From positions 558,001-622,000 of the forward strand of contig JAPPOB010000010.1 of the NCBI GenBank assembly GCA_028818375.1: a DNA stretch of 64,000 nucleotides, written 5' to 3'. Source of the stretch: Anaerolineaceae bacterium. GTDB lineage: Bacteria; Chloroflexota; Anaerolineae; Aggregatilineales; Phototrophicaceae. The notes under the pieces were generated by a model that ran no database searches, had not been told where the DNA came from, and saw only the letters and a program-made list of their open reading frames with translations. Every line of letters begins with the position of its first letter. Position 1 is the stretch's first letter. The position numbers and the translations under genes are program-made. Of this stretch, positions 62,548 to 64,000 are shown piece by piece.

Positions 62548-63338
62548 GTCGCTTCTCCCGCCACAAGCTCTGTTTCGCCGTATTTGGCCCGCAGCCACTC
62601 ATAGCCACTTTCCTCAAGCTTGAGTGCCAGTTGCGAGTCGCCACTCTCGACGACCTGGCCATTCATCATGATATGCACGTAGTCCGGCTTGATGTAATTC
62701 AGGATGCGCTGGTAATGGGTGATGACCAGCACGCCCAGTTCCGGCCCGCGCAGGCGATTGACGCCCTCGGCAACAATGCGCAATGCATCGATGTCCAGGC
62801 CGGAATCTGTCTCATCCAGAACTGCCACTCGTGGCTCCAGCGTCGCCAGCTGCAGAATCTCGGCGCGCTTTTTCTCACCGCCGCTGAAGCCTTCGTTCAG
62901 ATAGCGACCGGCGAAGCCCTGGTCCATGTTCAGTTCCGCCATCTTGCCTCGCAGCAAGCGAATGAACTGTGGCACCGGCATACCCTTGCTGTCCGGGTCC
63001 TCGGCCTTCATGCGCGAACTCAGGGCGTGGCGCAAAAAGTTCGCAACTGTTACGCCCGGTATGGAGACCGGGTACTGAAAGGCCAGAAAGAGACCTGCCC
63101 GACTGCGTTCGTCGGGCTCCATTTCCAGCAGATCGTCGCCGTCGAAATGGATGCTGCCAGAAACCACCTCGTAAGCCGGGTTGCCCATCAGCACGTTGGC
63201 CAGGGTGCTTTTGCCGGAGCCATTGGGGCCCATCAGGGCATGCACCTCACCCTGCCTGATCGTCAGGGAAACGCCGCGCAGGATGACTTCTTCAGTCTCC
63301 TCCACAGCGACGTGCAAATCGCGGATTTCAAGCGCCAT
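62544..63338 (-). CDS. sufC: FeS assembly ATPase SufC
   Basis: 264-residue ABC-type ATPase: Walker [10 protein letters not shown] at 37-45, signature [12 protein letters not shown], Walker [13 protein letters not shown] and switch VITHYQ. It powers the SufBCD scaffold. It is the first gene of the minus-strand suf operon, directly downstream of a promoter-like sequence, and the only ABC ATPase encoded in this window. Confidence 0.95.
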   Translation of the reverse strand: MALEIRDLHVAVEETEEVILRGVSLTIRQGEVHALMGPNGSGKSTLANVLMGNPAYEVVSGSIHFDGDDLLEMEPDERSRAGLFLAFQYPVSIPGVTVANFLRHALSSRMKAEDPDSKGMPVPQFIRLLRGKMAELNMDQGFAGRYLNEGFSGGEKKRAEILQLATLEPRVAVLDETDSGLDIDALRIVAEGVNRLRGPELGVLVITHYQRILNYIKPDYVHIMMNGQVVESGDSQLALKLEESGYEWLRAKYGETELVAGEAT

Positions 63339-63357
63339 GCAGTGGCCACTCCCTCAA

Positions 63358-63386
63358 AATATACGCCAGTTAACCATGTTTGATAA
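63358..63386 (-). promoter_or_regulatory. Candidate promoter of the suf operon
   Basis: On the minus strand, TTATCA (63381-63386) and TATATT (63358-63363) are separated by 17 bases, 20 bases before the sufC ATG. A near-palindrome ACCAATGGT (63386-63394) overlaps the -35, a possible regulator site. Confidence 0.45.
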
Positions 63387-63529
63387 CCAATGGTGAACAA
63401 TCGCAGTATAGCAGTCCGGCCGGACAAATGTCAACCGGCAGCGCCTCTCATCTTCTGGCCGACGAAGCCCGCCATGTGGTAGGATCACCGGTCAGAGATG
63501 CCTATCGTTTGCCCGTACAGGGAATGGCC

Positions 63530-63844
63530 ATGACGGAACAGCAGGACGTACAAACCCGGGAAGAGGGCCTGATGCAGGCACTTCGTCAGGTGATCGACCC
63601 CGAAATCGGCATGAACATCATCGAGCTGGGCCTGGTTCGGGGCGCAGACATCCATGACGATCGCGCGCACGTCACCATGATCATGACGACGCCCTTCTGT
63701 CCCTATGCACCCCAGTTGCTGGAGCAGACGCGCCGCACCGCCCAGGAGTTCCTTGACGTGCCGACCACGATCGAAATGGGTCTCGAAATGTGGGACCCCT
63801 CGATGATGGAAGAGGGGCTGGCGGACGACTGGGGACTGCTCTAG
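63530..63844 (+). CDS. MIP18/SufT family (DUF59) iron-sulfur assembly protein
   Basis: 104-residue protein with VIDPEIGMNIIELGLV, the hallmark of the MIP18/PaaD/SufT group, and TTPFCPYAPQLLEQT containing its conserved Cys. It is thought to help deliver Fe-S clusters to target proteins. ATG 63530 is preferred over 63524 because GGGA lies at proper distance; the frame continues upstream to 63380 but is unlikely coding across the suf promoter. It is transcribed divergently from sufC, matching the usual suf neighbourhood. Confidence 0.88.
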   Translation: MTEQQDVQTREEGLMQALRQVIDPEIGMNIIELGLVRGADIHDDRAHVTMIMTTPFCPYAPQLLEQTRRTAQEFLDVPTTIEMGLEMWDPSMMEEGLADDWGLL

Positions 63845-64000
63845 CCAGACAGTCCCGACTCTACCGGCCGGTGACCGGCGATGAAGTCAAGCGGGTCGAT
63901 GTAATTTCGAATCAGGGACATGAAGTTGCGGCCCGGCCAATGACCGGGATTGCGTTCCAGAGCCGACGTTGCGCAGAGATCAAAGTGCAATCGAAAGTCC
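63841..64000 (-). CDS. Partial open frame entering from the right edge
   Basis: On the minus strand an open frame of 52 codons runs from the window edge to a TAG at 63841-63843, overlapping the SufT-like stop by 3 bases. It ends RNYIDPLDFIAGHRPVESG, LSG and shows no motif I recognise. Its start is outside the window. Confidence 0.4.
   Translation of the reverse strand, partial: DFRLHFDLCATSALERNPGHWPGRNFMSLIRNYIDPLDFIAGHRPVESGLSG

Noticed and set aside
1..64000. CRISPR arrays, insertion sequences, prophage or defence genes
   Set aside because: No regularly spaced repeats, transposase, integrase, Cas or restriction genes were seen; the two scars are chromosomal gene remnants and lack terminal repeats.

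Overview
The window is GC-rich bacterial chromosome with tightly packed genes, many start/stop overlaps, two tRNAs and no rRNA, phage, insertion sequence or CRISPR array. The mixture of several ABC importers (substrate-binding protein families 1 and 5), phytanoyl-CoA dioxygenases, creatininase-like and TIM-barrel isomerase genes, and a sufCBD-type iron-sulfur operon looks like a free-living or host-associated heterotrophic Chloroflexota (Anaerolineae/Caldilinea/SAR202-like). That assignment is inference from protein flavour and has not been tested with a marker gene.

Left part (1-7 kb): an M55 D-aminopeptidase, an NMT1/THI5-like binding protein, a GH43-like five-bladed propeller protein, and a family 1 sugar importer (binding protein plus two permeases). 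The only gap over 300 bases (3218-3652) holds two terminators and a deletion scar made of the 3' ends of two gene families that also occur intact nearby.

7-14 kb (minus strand): a peptide-type importer operon (binding protein, OppB-like, OppC-like) that continues into three tandem fatty-acid-hydroxylase/sterol-desaturase paralogues. 14-22.6 kb (minus): a BNR-propeller protein, an MFS transporter and a LigB/Memo-like protein, then an SDR, a ketopantoate-reductase-like protein and an M14 carboxypeptidase.

22.7-30 kb: a family 5 substrate-binding protein whose two halves are in swapped order (an apparent circular permutation), TIM-barrel isomerases, an OppB/OppC pair, a PhyH dioxygenase and a creatininase-family amidase. 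30-40 kb (plus): a probable catabolic operon with a ligand-degenerate M20 protein, E1-alpha, E1-beta and a free-standing lipoyl domain of a 2-oxoacid dehydrogenase, two SDRs and an amidohydrolase, directly followed by another family 5 importer.

40-49 kb (minus): a carbohydrate locus with a GntR/FadR regulator and a candidate operator, a Tat-exported binding protein, two permeases, a GH42-like galactosidase and a six-hairpin-type protein. 49-58 kb: tRNA-Asp, modA-modB, a DinG-type helicase, a Cys-rich small protein, a polyprenyl synthase, Nnr, an SRPBCC protein and tRNA-His. 58-64 kb: a SUF operon (sufC-sufB-sufD-sufU-Rieske-GDPD) in which sufS is absent and a GH32-like tail fragment lies between sufD and sufU, with a divergent sufT-like gene.

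None of the importers carries its own ATPase gene here, and none of the exported binding proteins shows a lipobox.
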